Notes: generated by a model not told the origin, from the sequence alone. Numbered from the stretch's first letter, positions 28,297 through 37,394 are shown. The stretch is 64,000 bases of DNA from Pseudomonas chlororaphis subsp. piscium (GCF_003850345.1 NZ_CP027707.1:4712001-4776000); one strand, 5' to 3'. A program made the numbers and translations.

Positions 28297-29424
28297 TCAG
28301 GCTTTGTCGCGGCGGAAGAACGCCAGGCGCTCCTCATCCAGGCTCAGGCCGAGGCCCGGCGCCCGGGATACGTGCAATTGGAAATCGCGGTACAGCGGCG
28401 GCTCGGCGAGGATGTCCTCGGTCAGCAGCAGCGGGCCGAACAGTTCGGTGTCCCAGCTCAAGGTATTGAGGGTGAGAAAGGCATGGGCCGACGCCAGGGT
28501 GCCGATGCCGCCTTCGAGCATGGTGCCGCCGTACAGGCCGATGCCCGCCGCCTCGGCGATCGCCGCGGTGCGCAGCACGGCGCGCGGGCCGCCGTTCTTG
28601 GCGATCTTCAGGGCGAACACCGAGGCCGCGCCTTCGCGGGCCAGGTTGAAGGCGTCTTCCACGCATTCGATGGATTCGTCGGCCATGATCGGCGCCGGGC
28701 TGATGGCGTTGAGGCGCACCATGCCGGCGCGGTTGTTGCGCGAGATCGGCTGTTCGATCAGGTCGATGCCGTTGCCGCCCAGAACCCGGCAGGCGCGCAC
28801 CGCCACCGCTTCGTCCCAGGCCTGGTTGACGTCGACCCGCACGCTGGCGCGGTCGCCCAGGGCTTTCTTGATCGCGATCACGTGGGCCAGGTCCCGGTCC
28901 ACCTCACCGGCGCCGATCTTCAGCTTGAAGATGCGGTGGCGGCGCAGGTCGAGCATCTTTTCCGCTTCGGCGATGTCCTTGGCGGTGTCGCCGGTGGCCA
29001 GGGTCCAGGCCACCGGCAAGGCGTCGCGCACCCGACCGCCGAGCAGCTCGCTGACCGGCAGCCCCAGGCGCTTGCCCTGGGCGTCGAGCAAGGCGCTCTC
29101 GATACCGGATTTGGCGAAGGTGTTGCCACGGATGCTGCGCTCCAGGCGCTGCATGGCGGCGTTGATATTGGCGCCATCCTGGCCGAGCAGCAGCGGCGTG
29201 AAGAAGCGGTCGATATTGGTCTTGATGCTGTCCGGGCTTTCGTTGCCGTAGGCCAGGCCACCGATGGTGGTGGCCTCGCCCAGGCCTTCGATGCCGTCGG
29301 CGCAACGCAGGCGGATCAGCACCAGGGTCTGGTTCTGCATGGTGTGCATCGCCAGCTTGTGCGGGCGGATGGTTGGCAGATCGACGATGATCGTTTCGAT
29401 CGATTCAATGGCACTCGAAAGCAT
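28297..29424 (-). CDS. catB: Muconate cycloisomerase
   Basis: A 375-residue enolase-superfamily enzyme lactonising cis,cis-muconate. Conserved features are AIIV-like start IETIIVDLPTIRPHKLAMHTMQ, KLKIGAG (catalytic Lys), VDVNQAWDE and ADESIE (metal ligands), and GGTMLEGGIG. The frame is open to 29529, but codons above 29436 lie in the promoter/operator. Alignment of MLSSAIESIETII with known CatB starts favours ATG 29424; ATGs at 29430 and 29436 are alternatives. No strong ribosome site separates them. Confidence 0.94.
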   Translation of the reverse strand: MLSSAIESIETIIVDLPTIRPHKLAMHTMQNQTLVLIRLRCADGIEGLGEATTIGGLAYGNESPDSIKTNIDRFFTPLLLGQDGANINAAMQRLERSIRGNTFAKSGIESALLDAQGKRLGLPVSELLGGRVRDALPVAWTLATGDTAKDIAEAEKMLDLRRHRIFKLKIGAGEVDRDLAHVIAIKKALGDRASVRVDVNQAWDEAVAVRACRVLGGNGIDLIEQPISRNNRAGMVRLNAISPAPIMADESIECVEDAFNLAREGAASVFALKIAKNGGPRAVLRTAAIAEAAGIGLYGGTMLEGGIGTLASAHAFLTLNTLSWDTELFGPLLLTEDILAEPPLYRDFQLHVSRAPGLGLSLDEERLAFFRRDKA

Positions 29425-29509
29425 TTCCATACCCATCAGGTTCTTGAAGTTATGGACCCGATTCTCGTACGGCTTTTTCCGGGGTTCCAATATAGAATTG
29501 GTCTGGCTC

Positions 29510-29526
29510 GATACCTTGAAGGTATC
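29510..29526. promoter_or_regulatory. CatR operator candidate between catR and catB
   Basis: Perfect inverted repeat GATACC-TTGAA-GGTATC. It contains the LysR T-N11-A core and matches the ATACC/GGTAT recognition half-sites described for Pseudomonas CatR. It is 24 bp before the catR start, so it can serve autorepression and cis,cis-muconate-dependent activation of catB. An A+T-rich TATATT on the minus strand near 29490 could be the catB -10. Confidence 0.82.
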
Positions 29527-29549
29527 CAACCTTTGCCCGCGGAGGCCTT

Positions 29550-30443
29550 ATGGAACTGCGTCATCTGCGTTACTTCCAGGTGCTGGGCCAGACCCTCAAC
29601 TTCACCAAGGCCGCCGAGCGCCTGCACATCGCCCAGCCGCCTTTGAGCCGGCAGATCCAGCAGTTGGAAGAGGAACTCGGGGTGTTGCTGCTGGAGCGCG
29701 GCCGGCCGTTGCGCCTGACCGAGGCCGGGCGGTTTTTCTATGAGCATTCCAGCGTGCTGCTGGAGCAACTGGCCAAGGTCTGCGACAACACCCGGCGCAT
29801 CGGCCACGGCGAAAAGACCTGGCTCGGCATCGGCTTCGCTCCCTCGACTCTGTATGGCCTGCTGCCGGAACTGATCCGCCGCCTGCGCAGCCACGAGACC
29901 CTGGCCCTGGAGCTGGGGTTATCGGAAATGACCACCCTGCAACAGGTGGAAGCGCTCAAGGCCGGGCGCATCGACATCGGCTTCGGGCGGATCCGCATCG
30001 ACGATCCGGCCATTGTGCAAAAGGTGCAGACCGAGGATCGCCTGGTGGCCGCCCTGCCCGCCGGCCATCCGCTGATCGGCCAGTCGGTGAGCCTGGCGCA
30101 GCTGGCCGACGAACCCTTCGTGCTCTACCCCGGCAACCCGCGCCCGAGCTACGCCGACCACGTGATCGCGCTGTTCAACACCCACGGCCTGAATATCCGC
30201 ATCGTGCAATGGACCAACGAACTGCAGACCGCCATCGGCCTGGTGGGCGCCGGCATCGGCATCACCCTGGTGCCGGCCTCGGTGCAATTGCTGCATCGCG
30301 ACGACATCGGCTTCAGCCCGCTGCTGGAAGCCAACGCCACCTCGCCGATCATCATCAGCCGGCGGGTCGGCGATGTGTCCGCAGGGCTCAGCCACTGCCT
30401 GCGGATGATCGACGAACTGCGCGCCGAGCATCCCGACGCCTGA
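29550..30443 (+). CDS. catR: LysR-type activator of catBCA, CatR
   Basis: A 297-residue LTTR opening MELRHLRYFQVLGQTLNFTKAAERLHIAQPPLSRQIQQLEEELGV, the canonical CatR/CatM/BenM-type HTH (residues 1-60). The effector domain follows (about 90-290, GFAPSTLYGLLPELIRRL). The inducer is expected to be cis,cis-muconate. It is divergent from catB over a palindromic operator. Confidence 0.95.
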   Translation: MELRHLRYFQVLGQTLNFTKAAERLHIAQPPLSRQIQQLEEELGVLLLERGRPLRLTEAGRFFYEHSSVLLEQLAKVCDNTRRIGHGEKTWLGIGFAPSTLYGLLPELIRRLRSHETLALELGLSEMTTLQQVEALKAGRIDIGFGRIRIDDPAIVQKVQTEDRLVAALPAGHPLIGQSVSLAQLADEPFVLYPGNPRPSYADHVIALFNTHGLNIRIVQWTNELQTAIGLVGAGIGITLVPASVQLLHRDDIGFSPLLEANATSPIIISRRVGDVSAGLSHCLRMIDELRAEHPDA

Positions 30444-30504
30444 CTCCTCGCGCGTAGCCGACTCTCGGTTGCGCCCACCTCCCCTTGCCGCAAAAAAGCA
30501 CGCC

Positions 30505-30540
30505 TGCAGAAAAGGGATACAGGTCTGCAGGCAACGGATA
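30505..30540 (+). promoter_or_regulatory. Tandem BenR/XylS boxes upstream of the benF-like porin
   Basis: Two 15-mers TGCA-N6-GGATA at 30505-30519 and 30526-30540 with a 21-bp period, the same architecture as at benA. TAGCCT at 30563-30568 is 22 bp beyond and resembles the -10 of XylS-dependent Pm. It predicts benzoate/BenR induction of the porin. Confidence 0.88.
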
Positions 30541-30610
30541 GTGACCGCCCCACACCCGCCCCTAGCCTGCGCGCAGTGAACTGCTTTCCATAACAATAAG
30601 AGTAAAAGCA

Positions 30611-31873
30611 ATGAAACCTGCAAAGACCCTTGCCGTGCTGGGCGCCAGCGCGCTGTGCCTGAGCGCGCCCCAGCCGCTGCTGGCCGAAGAAGGCGGTTTT
30701 ATCAAGGACGCCACCGCCACCCTCCAGGCCCGCAACTACTTCTTCAGCCGCGACTATTCGGATATCCGCGGCACCGAGCAGTCCATGGCCCAGGAATGGG
30801 CCCAGGGTTTTATCCTCAACTTCAAGTCCGGCTACACCCCCGGCACCCTCGGCGTGGGCCTGGATGCCATCGGCACCCTGGGGCTCAAGCTCGACAGTGG
30901 CAAAGGCCGGGTCAACAGCGGTTTGCTGCCGGTCCAGGAAGACGGCGAAGCCGCTGACGACTACAGCCGCCTCGGCCTGGCGCTGAAACTGCGCCTGGCG
31001 AAAAGCGAACTGCGCATCGGCGAGCTGCAACCCAACCTGCCGGTACTGAGCTTCAGCGATATCCGCCTGCTGCCGCCGTCCTACCAGGGTGCGAGCATCG
31101 TCTCCAACGACATCGACGGCCTGACCCTGCAAGGCGGCCGCCTGCGCTCCACCAGCCTGCGCAACGAATCCGGCGACGGCAAACTGCAAGCCATGCTCGG
31201 CCATGTGCCGAAACGCGCAGTCAGCAGCGACGCCTTCAACTACGCCGGCGCCGACTACGCCTTCAACGACAAGCGCACCAGCCTCAGCGCCTGGTACGGC
31301 CAGCTGGAAGACATCTACCACCAGCGTTTCCTCGGCCTGAAACACAGCCAGCCAATGGGCGACTGGACACTCGGCGCCAACCTCGGCTACTACGACAGCG
31401 AAGAGGACGGCAAACAGCTGCTCGGCGCCATCGACAACCAGGCCTTCTTCTCCCTGCTGTCAGCCAAACGCGGCGGCCATACCTTTTACGTCGGCTACCA
31501 GGGCATGTTCGGCGACAGCGCCTTCCCCCGGGTCTTCGCCAACATCACCCCGCTGGGCAACGAAGTACCCACCTACGAGTTCGCCTACACCGACGAACGC
31601 TCCTGGCAACTGCGCTACGACTACGACTTCGCCGCCAGCGGCCTGCCCGGCCTGACCACCACCCTGCGCTACATCCGCGGCGACAACGTCGACACCGGCA
31701 AGGGCTTTGAGGGCAAGGACTGGGAACGCGACCTGGATATCGGTTACGTGGTCCAGTCCGGGCCGCTGGGCGGGTTGGGGATCAAGGTGCGTAACGTGGT
31801 GGCGAGGTCGAACTATCGGACCGATATCAATGAGAATCGGTTGTTGCTGAGTTATAGCTGGAAGTTGTTTTAA
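30611..31873 (+). CDS. benF: OprD-family outer membrane porin, BenF-like
   Basis: A 420-residue protein with a signal peptide (about 1-26, cleavage near LLAEEGGF). The OprD-family start [22 protein letters not shown] and the 18-stranded barrel pattern ending in Phe ([10 protein letters not shown]) are visible. OprD/OpdK-type channels take up small carboxylates; the BenR boxes upstream and the ben/cat setting indicate benzoate. The name follows from context as well as sequence. Confidence 0.92.
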   Translation: MKPAKTLAVLGASALCLSAPQPLLAEEGGFIKDATATLQARNYFFSRDYSDIRGTEQSMAQEWAQGFILNFKSGYTPGTLGVGLDAIGTLGLKLDSGKGRVNSGLLPVQEDGEAADDYSRLGLALKLRLAKSELRIGELQPNLPVLSFSDIRLLPPSYQGASIVSNDIDGLTLQGGRLRSTSLRNESGDGKLQAMLGHVPKRAVSSDAFNYAGADYAFNDKRTSLSAWYGQLEDIYHQRFLGLKHSQPMGDWTLGANLGYYDSEEDGKQLLGAIDNQAFFSLLSAKRGGHTFYVGYQGMFGDSAFPRVFANITPLGNEVPTYEFAYTDERSWQLRYDYDFAASGLPGLTTTLRYIRGDNVDTGKGFEGKDWERDLDIGYVVQSGPLGGLGIKVRNVVARSNYRTDINENRLLLSYSWKLF

Positions 31874-31884
31874 GGCAGGGCGGC

Positions 31885-31909
31885 GAGCGCGATATTGGAT
31901 ATCGCGCTC
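31885..31909. terminator. Hairpin between benF and the convergent small gene
   Basis: Perfect 10-bp stem GAGCGCGATA / TATCGCGCTC with loop TTGGA, 12 bp after the porin stop and 18 bp after the minus-strand gene. No clear T-run, so termination on either strand is plausible but not certain. Confidence 0.55.
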
Positions 31910-31926
31910 GGCCAGCTCTTTACCCA

Positions 31927-32343
31927 TCATTGTGTAATGTATGGGTCCTGCGTCTTGATAAAATCGTCGAACGCCTTGGAGTTATAGATATCGAGACAGG
32001 CATAAAACACGACTTTCTTATCCGTATATTTGCTACTGGCCTGAGTTTTCTCATACATGGAAAATACAAAATCCGTCGTCGCGTCATAAGGATTATGCAG
32101 AGTCTCCAACGTATCTTCATTCTGAAGAATGCTGTGCATACCATTTCCCATGAAGGAATAGGCGCCAATAGCCGACTCGATATCGCTCTTCACATCGGAC
32201 TCATCTTTAAACTGATTAACGATGCAATAGCCAAGACCATAATTCTTCAACGACTGCCGGGCCGCTGCAACATCAACCCCAGCGTAAGCGACGCTACCCA
32301 TATTGCCTGCGGTCAAAAGCAATATCGCTAGAATCCGTTTCAT
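31927..32343 (-). CDS. Exported Tai4-like protein (T6SS amidase immunity candidate)
   Basis: A 138-residue protein with a clear signal peptide (MKRILAILLLTAGNMGSVAYA). The mature part has NYGLGYCIVNQF, AIGAYSFMGNG, SKYTDKKVVFYACLDIYNSKAFDDFI, which in order and spacing resembles the Tai4 immunity family (LGxCI ... AxxAYxxxG ... CIDxYxSxxLD), with two cysteines in the usual places. Tai4 proteins sit in the periplasm and block Tae4 peptidoglycan amidases. No Tae4 gene is nearby, so it would be an orphan immunity gene. It is AT-richer than its neighbours. Family call from pattern only. Confidence 0.6.
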   Translation of the reverse strand: MKRILAILLLTAGNMGSVAYAGVDVAAARQSLKNYGLGYCIVNQFKDESDVKSDIESAIGAYSFMGNGMHSILQNEDTLETLHNPYDATTDFVFSMYEKTQASSKYTDKKVVFYACLDIYNSKAFDDFIKTQDPYITQ

Positions 32344-32522
32344 CCTTTTATTTCCCAGTAATTAGTCTTCACCAGTGATGCCGCATGAAAATAAAATCAT
32401 GTGCAATCCAAAGTAGTAGCCGCCTAATGAATTATTAATTCCGGCTAAAAATCAATCAGAACAATCCGAAGACCGTCAGAGACATTGCCATAACTGGTAT
32501 CTGCTATCAGTAAGCTCTTGGT

Positions 32523-32600
32523 ATGGTGAAATTCGAATTCACCGGCAAGACCTCGATGGTGGAAATCTCCAAGTACATCTCCAAACATCTGCTGGGCTAA
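32523..32600 (+). pseudogene. Short coding remnant (25 codons), source unknown
   Basis: An in-frame stretch from ATG to TAA reads MVKFEFTGKTSMVEISKYIS then KHLLG. Codon use is strongly Pseudomonas-like (C/G third positions), while the DNA before it is AT-rich and non-coding. This suggests the surviving 3' end of a lost gene, or a very small ORF; no ribosome site is seen. Confidence 0.35.
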
Positions 32601-32612
32601 AACACTCCGTCG

Positions 32613-33497
32613 TCAATCGGCGCTCAGCCCCCACAACACCTCCAGCACATGCTGGGTCGAGCGCTCCACCTCCCCGTCCCGATGGGCAATGCCCAGCTGT
32701 CGCCACAGCGGCGGCTGCAACGGGCGCATGGCGATCCGTGTGTCGGGCAGCGGCGTGGCGGCTTCATGGGGCAGCAAGGTGGCGCCATAACCGGCGGCCA
32801 CCAGGCTCTTGATCGCGTCGTTGTAGTTGAGCTGGATGCGCGCCGTGGGCTGCTGTCCACCCAGGGCGAACCACTCCGAGGTCAGGCGCGACAGCCGAGT
32901 GCTGTGATCGTTGAGGATCAGGGGCTGGACGGCCAGCCACTGCGGGGTCACCGGGTCGGGGGATTGCCAGCGGGCCGGCAGGAAGGCCATGACCGGGTCC
33001 TTGCGCCAGGGCTCGATGCGCAAACCCTTGACCGGGGTTTGCGGCAAGGCCACCAGGCCGATGTCCAGCGAACCTTCGGCGAGCTTCTTCAAGCTCTCCT
33101 GGGAGGTCAGCACCGCCACCTGCAGGTCGATGCCCGGGTGCCGCTGGCCAAGGGTTTCCAAGGCCTGGGGCAGCAACTGGGCAATAGCGCCGGTGGACGC
33201 CCCCAGGCGCACCCGGCCGGCCAGGCCCAGGACCTGACGCTGCACATCCTCCAGCGCCTGCTCGGCATCGGCCAACAAGCGCCGCGCGCGCTCTACCAAG
33301 GTTTCGCCAATGGCCGTGGGCTGCACCCGACCGCGGGTGCGCGACAACAGCGAACCACCGACCCGCGCCTCCAGGTCGGCGATATGCAGGCTGACCGTAG
33401 GCGGCGCCAGGTTCAGCGCGCGGGCCGCTTCGGCAAAGGAACCGAGGTCGACAATCGCCACCAGGGTACGCAACCGGTCGAGGCTGATTTCGCGCAT
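32613..33497 (-). CDS. LysR-family transcriptional regulator
   Basis: A 294-residue LTTR with HTH at residues about 1-60 (LVAIVDLGSFAEAARALNLAPPTVSLHIADLEARVGG) and a standard effector domain (GRVRLGASTGAIAQLLPQALETL). The ATG at 33497 has TTGGAGCG upstream; a TTG at 33509 would add four codons. It is divergent from argC (113-bp gap), so it may regulate it. Confidence 0.92.
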   Translation of the reverse strand: MREISLDRLRTLVAIVDLGSFAEAARALNLAPPTVSLHIADLEARVGGSLLSRTRGRVQPTAIGETLVERARRLLADAEQALEDVQRQVLGLAGRVRLGASTGAIAQLLPQALETLGQRHPGIDLQVAVLTSQESLKKLAEGSLDIGLVALPQTPVKGLRIEPWRKDPVMAFLPARWQSPDPVTPQWLAVQPLILNDHSTRLSRLTSEWFALGGQQPTARIQLNYNDAIKSLVAAGYGATLLPHEAATPLPDTRIAMRPLQPPLWRQLGIAHRDGEVERSTQHVLEVLWGLSAD

Positions 33498-33609
33498 GGG
33501 TCGCTCCAAATTCAGAAAAACTGAAGCTTAGCGTTATTAAATTCAACTTTCTCTATTTCAGCTTCAGCCGGAAGATTTGCCCAACTTTTCCGGCTTGCGA
33601 GCACACAGC

Positions 33610-34536
33610 ATGAGCACACCCCTCGTATTTATCGACGGCGACCAGGGCACCACCGGGTTGCAGATCCACCAGCGCCTGCGCGGCCGCAGCGACCTGCACC
33701 TGCTGACCCTCGCCGCCGACCAGCGCAAAGACCCGCAACGCCGCGCCGAAGCCATCAACGCCTGCGACATCACCCTGCTCTGCCTGCCCGACGATGCCGC
33801 CCGCGACGCCGTCGCCAGCATCCGCAACCCGGCAGTGCGGGTGATCGACGCCAGCTCGGCGCACCGCACCCACCCCCACTGGACCTACGGCTTCGCGCAA
33901 ATGCACCCGCAACAGGCGCAACGCATCGCCAACGCCAAACGGGTGAGCAACCCCGGCTGCTACCCCACCGGCGCCATCGGCCTGCTGCGCCCCTTGCTGC
34001 AAGCCGGGCTGCTGCCGCAGGACTACCCGATCAGCATCAACGCCATCTCCGGCTACTCCGGCGGCGGCCGCGCCGCGGTCGAAGCACACGAAGGGCCGAA
34101 TGCGTCCAAAGCCGCCCCTTTCCAGATCTACGGCCTGGGCCTGGCTCACAAACATGTGCCGGAGATCCAGCAACACAGCGGCCTGAGCGAACGCCCTCTG
34201 TTCGTCCCCGCCTACGGTGCCTTTCGCCAGGGCATCGTGCTGACCATTCCCCTGCAATTGCGCCTGCTTGCCCCGGGTGTCGATGCCGCTCGTATCCATG
34301 CCTGTCTGGAGCAGCATTACGCTGGGAGCGCTTGTGTGGAGGTGATGTCGCTTCGGCACGCACAAGAACTCACGGGCCTTGATCCGCAGGCGCTGAACGA
34401 TACGGACGCTATGCGTTTGATGGTGTTTGAGGGTAAGGGTCAGGTGCTGTTGGCGGCGGTGTTCGACAACCTGGGTAAAGGCGCCGCCGGGGCGGCGGTG
34501 GAGAATCTGGATTTGATGCTCGCCGCGCTGGGCTGA
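33610..34536 (+). CDS. argC: N-acetyl-gamma-glutamyl-phosphate reductase, type 2
   Basis: A 308-residue enzyme reducing N-acetylglutamyl-5-phosphate to the semialdehyde in arginine synthesis. [13 protein letters not shown] is the short type-2 NADP motif. [12 protein letters not shown] contains the nucleophile Cys117, and [10 protein letters not shown] is the substrate loop. At about 310 residues it is the shorter ArgC class; Pseudomonas normally also has a longer type-1 ArgC elsewhere, so this may be a second copy. It starts 113 bp from a divergent LysR gene. Confidence 0.93.
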   Translation: MSTPLVFIDGDQGTTGLQIHQRLRGRSDLHLLTLAADQRKDPQRRAEAINACDITLLCLPDDAARDAVASIRNPAVRVIDASSAHRTHPHWTYGFAQMHPQQAQRIANAKRVSNPGCYPTGAIGLLRPLLQAGLLPQDYPISINAISGYSGGGRAAVEAHEGPNASKAAPFQIYGLGLAHKHVPEIQQHSGLSERPLFVPAYGAFRQGIVLTIPLQLRLLAPGVDAARIHACLEQHYAGSACVEVMSLRHAQELTGLDPQALNDTDAMRLMVFEGKGQVLLAAVFDNLGKGAAGAAVENLDLMLAALG

Positions 34537-34601
34537 AAGGCTTCGTCGGGATTGCCTGGGCGTTGCAACGGGCCGGATACAGCCCGACTTCGCGCATGAG
34601 A

Positions 34602-34629
34602 AAAGCCCCACCGGCTGAGGTGGGGCTTT
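34602..34629. terminator. Bidirectional terminator between argC and the BON gene
   Basis: AAAGCCCCACC / GGTGGGGCTTT, an 11-bp stem with loop GGCTGA. The flanking A and T runs make it usable from both strands; it lies between convergent genes. Confidence 0.9.
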
Positions 34630-34725
34630 CAACGTACTGATGATCCTCCTGAGGTCCTGTCGAAAGGGCTATCGAACACAGCGCCGCCCAGGTTTCCCGG
34701 CGCGACACTCAAGCGATCGCCTTGG

Positions 34726-35079
34726 TCATTTATCGTCCCTCTTCGTCGAAGACGACTGCGAAGGATATTCGCTGCTCTCTTCGGCGTTGGGCGCTTCAGG
34801 CAGGCTGCCCGGCGTAAACATATGGGTCTGCAAGTCGCTGGCCTCGATGTCGACGACGCCATGCACCGCACGGGTCAGGCTGACGGCCTGCTCACACTGC
34901 TTATGGGTGATGAGCCGGCCACTCAGGGTGACCATGCCCGCATGGGTTTTGACATTGATATGCAGGCCGCGGGTCGGTTCGGCAAAGGCCAGGGCCGACT
35001 TCACCTTGGTGGTGACCCATGCATCGTGAACGACCATTTCCAGGCCATGGGAGTAATGCTGGAAGGAATGAAGTTTCAT
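34726..35079 (-). CDS. BON-domain protein
   Basis: A 117-residue protein. Residues about 15-85 form one BON domain (AWVTTKVKSALAFAEPTRGLHINVKTHAGMVTLSGRL; AVSLTRAVHGVVDIEASDL), the OsmY-like alpha/beta module that binds membranes. There is no signal peptide from the ATG at 35079, preceded by GAGAGGGGC. The tail is acidic/Ser-rich. Such proteins are often stress-induced; that is inference here. Confidence 0.82.
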   Translation of the reverse strand: MKLHSFQHYSHGLEMVVHDAWVTTKVKSALAFAEPTRGLHINVKTHAGMVTLSGRLITHKQCEQAVSLTRAVHGVVDIEASDLQTHMFTPGSLPEAPNAEESSEYPSQSSSTKRDDK

Positions 35080-35452
35080 GGCGGGCCCCTCTCGCGTAAT
35101 CAGTTGGGCGTCCCGTCCCATTGGTTGGACTGCCCTCTGCCTGGCGGGTGAGCGTGGTGGGTAGTGGATGGGCGTGGTGGCACTCGCCGGGCAAATGGGG
35201 GTGTTTATTAATTATAGTTCGGGGGTTGGGGGGGCTTGGGGGGATGGGACTCTGGTCGTCCGATGGCTCTTTTGTGAATGGTGGTTTTCGGCCACTTTCT
35301 GCCCTTTCTGATAGGGAGCAATTAGCGGAAAGTCACCTATCAATTCCGTTATATTTTCCTTCATATTCCGAATCAACTCCCAATTTTTGCGTACACAATG
35401 TTGACACTCGTCTTTCATCACGCCATTTCCTTCAAATTAGACAGGTAGCCCA
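35080..35452. other. Intergenic region at the left edge of the AT-rich insert
   Basis: About 370 bp with no supported gene. It holds a G-rich tract at 35221-35247 (separate entry). From about 35300 the base composition drops sharply towards A+T, marking the start of the insert. The downstream protease gene probably starts from a promoter in 35330-35440. Confidence 0.5.
35221..35247 (+). other. G-quadruplex-capable tract
   Basis: Four G-runs of 5, 7, 6 and 3 bases separated by TT, CTT and AT. This satisfies the G3+N1-7 rule for intramolecular G4 folding. The tract borders the composition change. Confidence 0.75.
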
Positions 35453-36460
35453 ATGAAGCCTGAAATCCGCCAACGCTATTCGCGACTTCAACCGCTCTCT
35501 GTACAGGAGCGAACAGAATTGGCTATGCAGGCGTTCAGCTTTTTCTCACCTGTAGCGTACTCATCGAATTTGCAGGTCCTTGGTCTGCCGAACAACACAC
35601 CTGGTTCCTCCCGCCCCTTCTCCATTTATGAGTTCCTGACATTCCTTGAAAAAACCGAATTTCTAACCGAACCACTGCGGTATGTGCTGCCAGTCAGAAC
35701 GCTGCTAGATGCCATGGAGCGAGAGGGACTGCTTGTAGCGATGGGCCTAAGCAGCTTTGTCATGGCACCCAAGACGTATTATGCCTTTAAAGAACTGACG
35801 AATAGAGAACGTCTGGGAATCTCTTGGCTTGCCCCCGTGCTGGGCCCAGAGTTTTTACACTCATACCATGGAGAGTTCACAGTCCACATCATTGGTGATT
35901 CGAAAGGAGACGAACGAGGCGGAACTGGGTTCATTATCTCAGATAGGCATGTACTCACCTGCGCGCATGTTCTCAAGGAAATGACCGTCCGCCCCCAACA
36001 AACCTTTCAAGGAATCGACTGTGAAATTAAAGCGTGCTATCCACACGAGTCAGTTGATGTAGGGATCATTGAACTGTCAAAACCAGTGCTCAGAAGTAGC
36101 TCGTCGATTGGCTTTCGAGACCCTGTGATCGGGGAGCGCCTATGTCTGTTGGGTTACCCTCCGGTGCCGATGTCTTGCGAAGCTCCACTCATCTTGCAAG
36201 GTGGTGAAATAGTCAATGATGGTGTGGCAGACATACGGAATCAGAAGTCATTCCTGTATTCGGCAATTGCGCGCCCTGGCAATAGCGGCGGACCGGTGAT
36301 TTCCTACTCTGGGCACATTCTTGGAATTGTTACGGAGGACCGAGTCAATCCAGATCAACCCCACGCTATGTTCTATGCAGGAATTTCGACCTCGACTATC
36401 GCTAGCGCGTTAACCGAGCTTCCAATCTGTGTGGATCTACCTATTGAAACCTATGAATAA
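35453..36460 (+). CDS. Trypsin-like serine protease with N-terminal helical domain
   Basis: A 335-residue protein. Residues about 1-130 are a helical, unrecognised N-domain. From about 145 a trypsin-like fold has the full triad: His172 (VLTCAHVL), Asp202 (SVDVGIIEL) and Ser278 (ARPGNSGGPVIS). There is no signal peptide or membrane segment, so it is probably cytosolic. The ATG follows CAGGTAGCCCA. Base composition is much lower in GC than the flanks, which points to transfer. Function unknown; cytosolic trypsin-like modules occur in bacterial conflict systems. Confidence 0.85.
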   Translation: MKPEIRQRYSRLQPLSVQERTELAMQAFSFFSPVAYSSNLQVLGLPNNTPGSSRPFSIYEFLTFLEKTEFLTEPLRYVLPVRTLLDAMEREGLLVAMGLSSFVMAPKTYYAFKELTNRERLGISWLAPVLGPEFLHSYHGEFTVHIIGDSKGDERGGTGFIISDRHVLTCAHVLKEMTVRPQQTFQGIDCEIKACYPHESVDVGIIELSKPVLRSSSSIGFRDPVIGERLCLLGYPPVPMSCEAPLILQGGEIVNDGVADIRNQKSFLYSAIARPGNSGGPVISYSGHILGIVTEDRVNPDQPHAMFYAGISTSTIASALTELPICVDLPIETYE

Positions 36461-36630
36461 TGGTGTGACGCACGGCGTAGGAATACGGTACAACTATCGC
36501 ACAGCGTAGATTCAAGTTGGGCGCCAGCAATCCTAGCGATTAGAAAAGCAAACCAACTTGATGGCTTATAGTGATAACAGTGAGTTGTGGAAACGTGCCA
36601 TCCAAGGCTGTAATTAAGGAATCATCAAGC

Positions 36631-37173
36631 ATGAAGGAAATTAGACAAATCACTACACTAAAAGCACTAAATAAGATCATCAAGCTCTTTAACACTATAG
36701 AACGATCCATTGTAAGATTGTTTTATTTTTTAATGTTTTCGCTTGGCGCGACAATTTTTTTTGGGGCAATGAACCATTACCTGCAGCGCAAAGATTATTT
36801 ATATCTTGGCGGTCTATGTTTTCCGGTGCTGGCTATTTTGTTTGGATTCACGTCATTGCTATATAACCGATCAAGGGCATTACAGCCTGGGGCTGCTCAG
36901 CGGAGGTCATTATATGCGGCAGAAAGGGGGCTCCAGGCTACTCTCCTGTTTATGGTGGGCATAGCATCAGGCGCCATAATTGCGACAATTACTGAATTTT
37001 TAAAAATTGATACTTCAAACACACCAGAAGTGCCTAAAACATTGTTAGTGTATTTTGCCCCTATAATGCTGACACTGTATTCATTTAGCGCCTTTTTCTT
37101 TGCTCTTCGAGCAGTTTCGCACCGGACTGTAAGGTTGGTTAATATTCGTACACTAGCAAGGATGGTTCGGTGA
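36631..37173 (+). CDS. Four-helix membrane protein, unknown function
   Basis: A 180-residue protein with four hydrophobic segments (LFYFLMFSLGATIFFGAM; YLGGLCFPVLAILFGF; LLFMVGIASGAIIATI; LLVYFAPIMLTLYSFSAFFF) and basic termini. The ATG at 36631 has AAGGA about 10 bp upstream; a start at 36571 is less likely. It follows the protease gene by 170 bp and shares its AT-rich composition. I do not recognise the family. Confidence 0.65.
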   Translation: MKEIRQITTLKALNKIIKLFNTIERSIVRLFYFLMFSLGATIFFGAMNHYLQRKDYLYLGGLCFPVLAILFGFTSLLYNRSRALQPGAAQRRSLYAAERGLQATLLFMVGIASGAIIATITEFLKIDTSNTPEVPKTLLVYFAPIMLTLYSFSAFFFALRAVSHRTVRLVNIRTLARMVR

Positions 37174-37394
37174 TTTAGTTGTGATGAATAGGATGCCAAA
37201 GGTGATTCGGTTTAGGCTCGCAGATGAATTCCGGAAAGCCTGCTGATTTCCAATATGAACTTTACTGAAAGACCATTTTTAACCAGAAGAGCAAATTAGA
37301 TTGTGCAGATGAAAGCAATATCGGCTCAGGGGCGTCAGTTATGATTCTGTCGTATTGGTGTTCAGATCACCAAAAACCAAATGCATAGCTTTTA

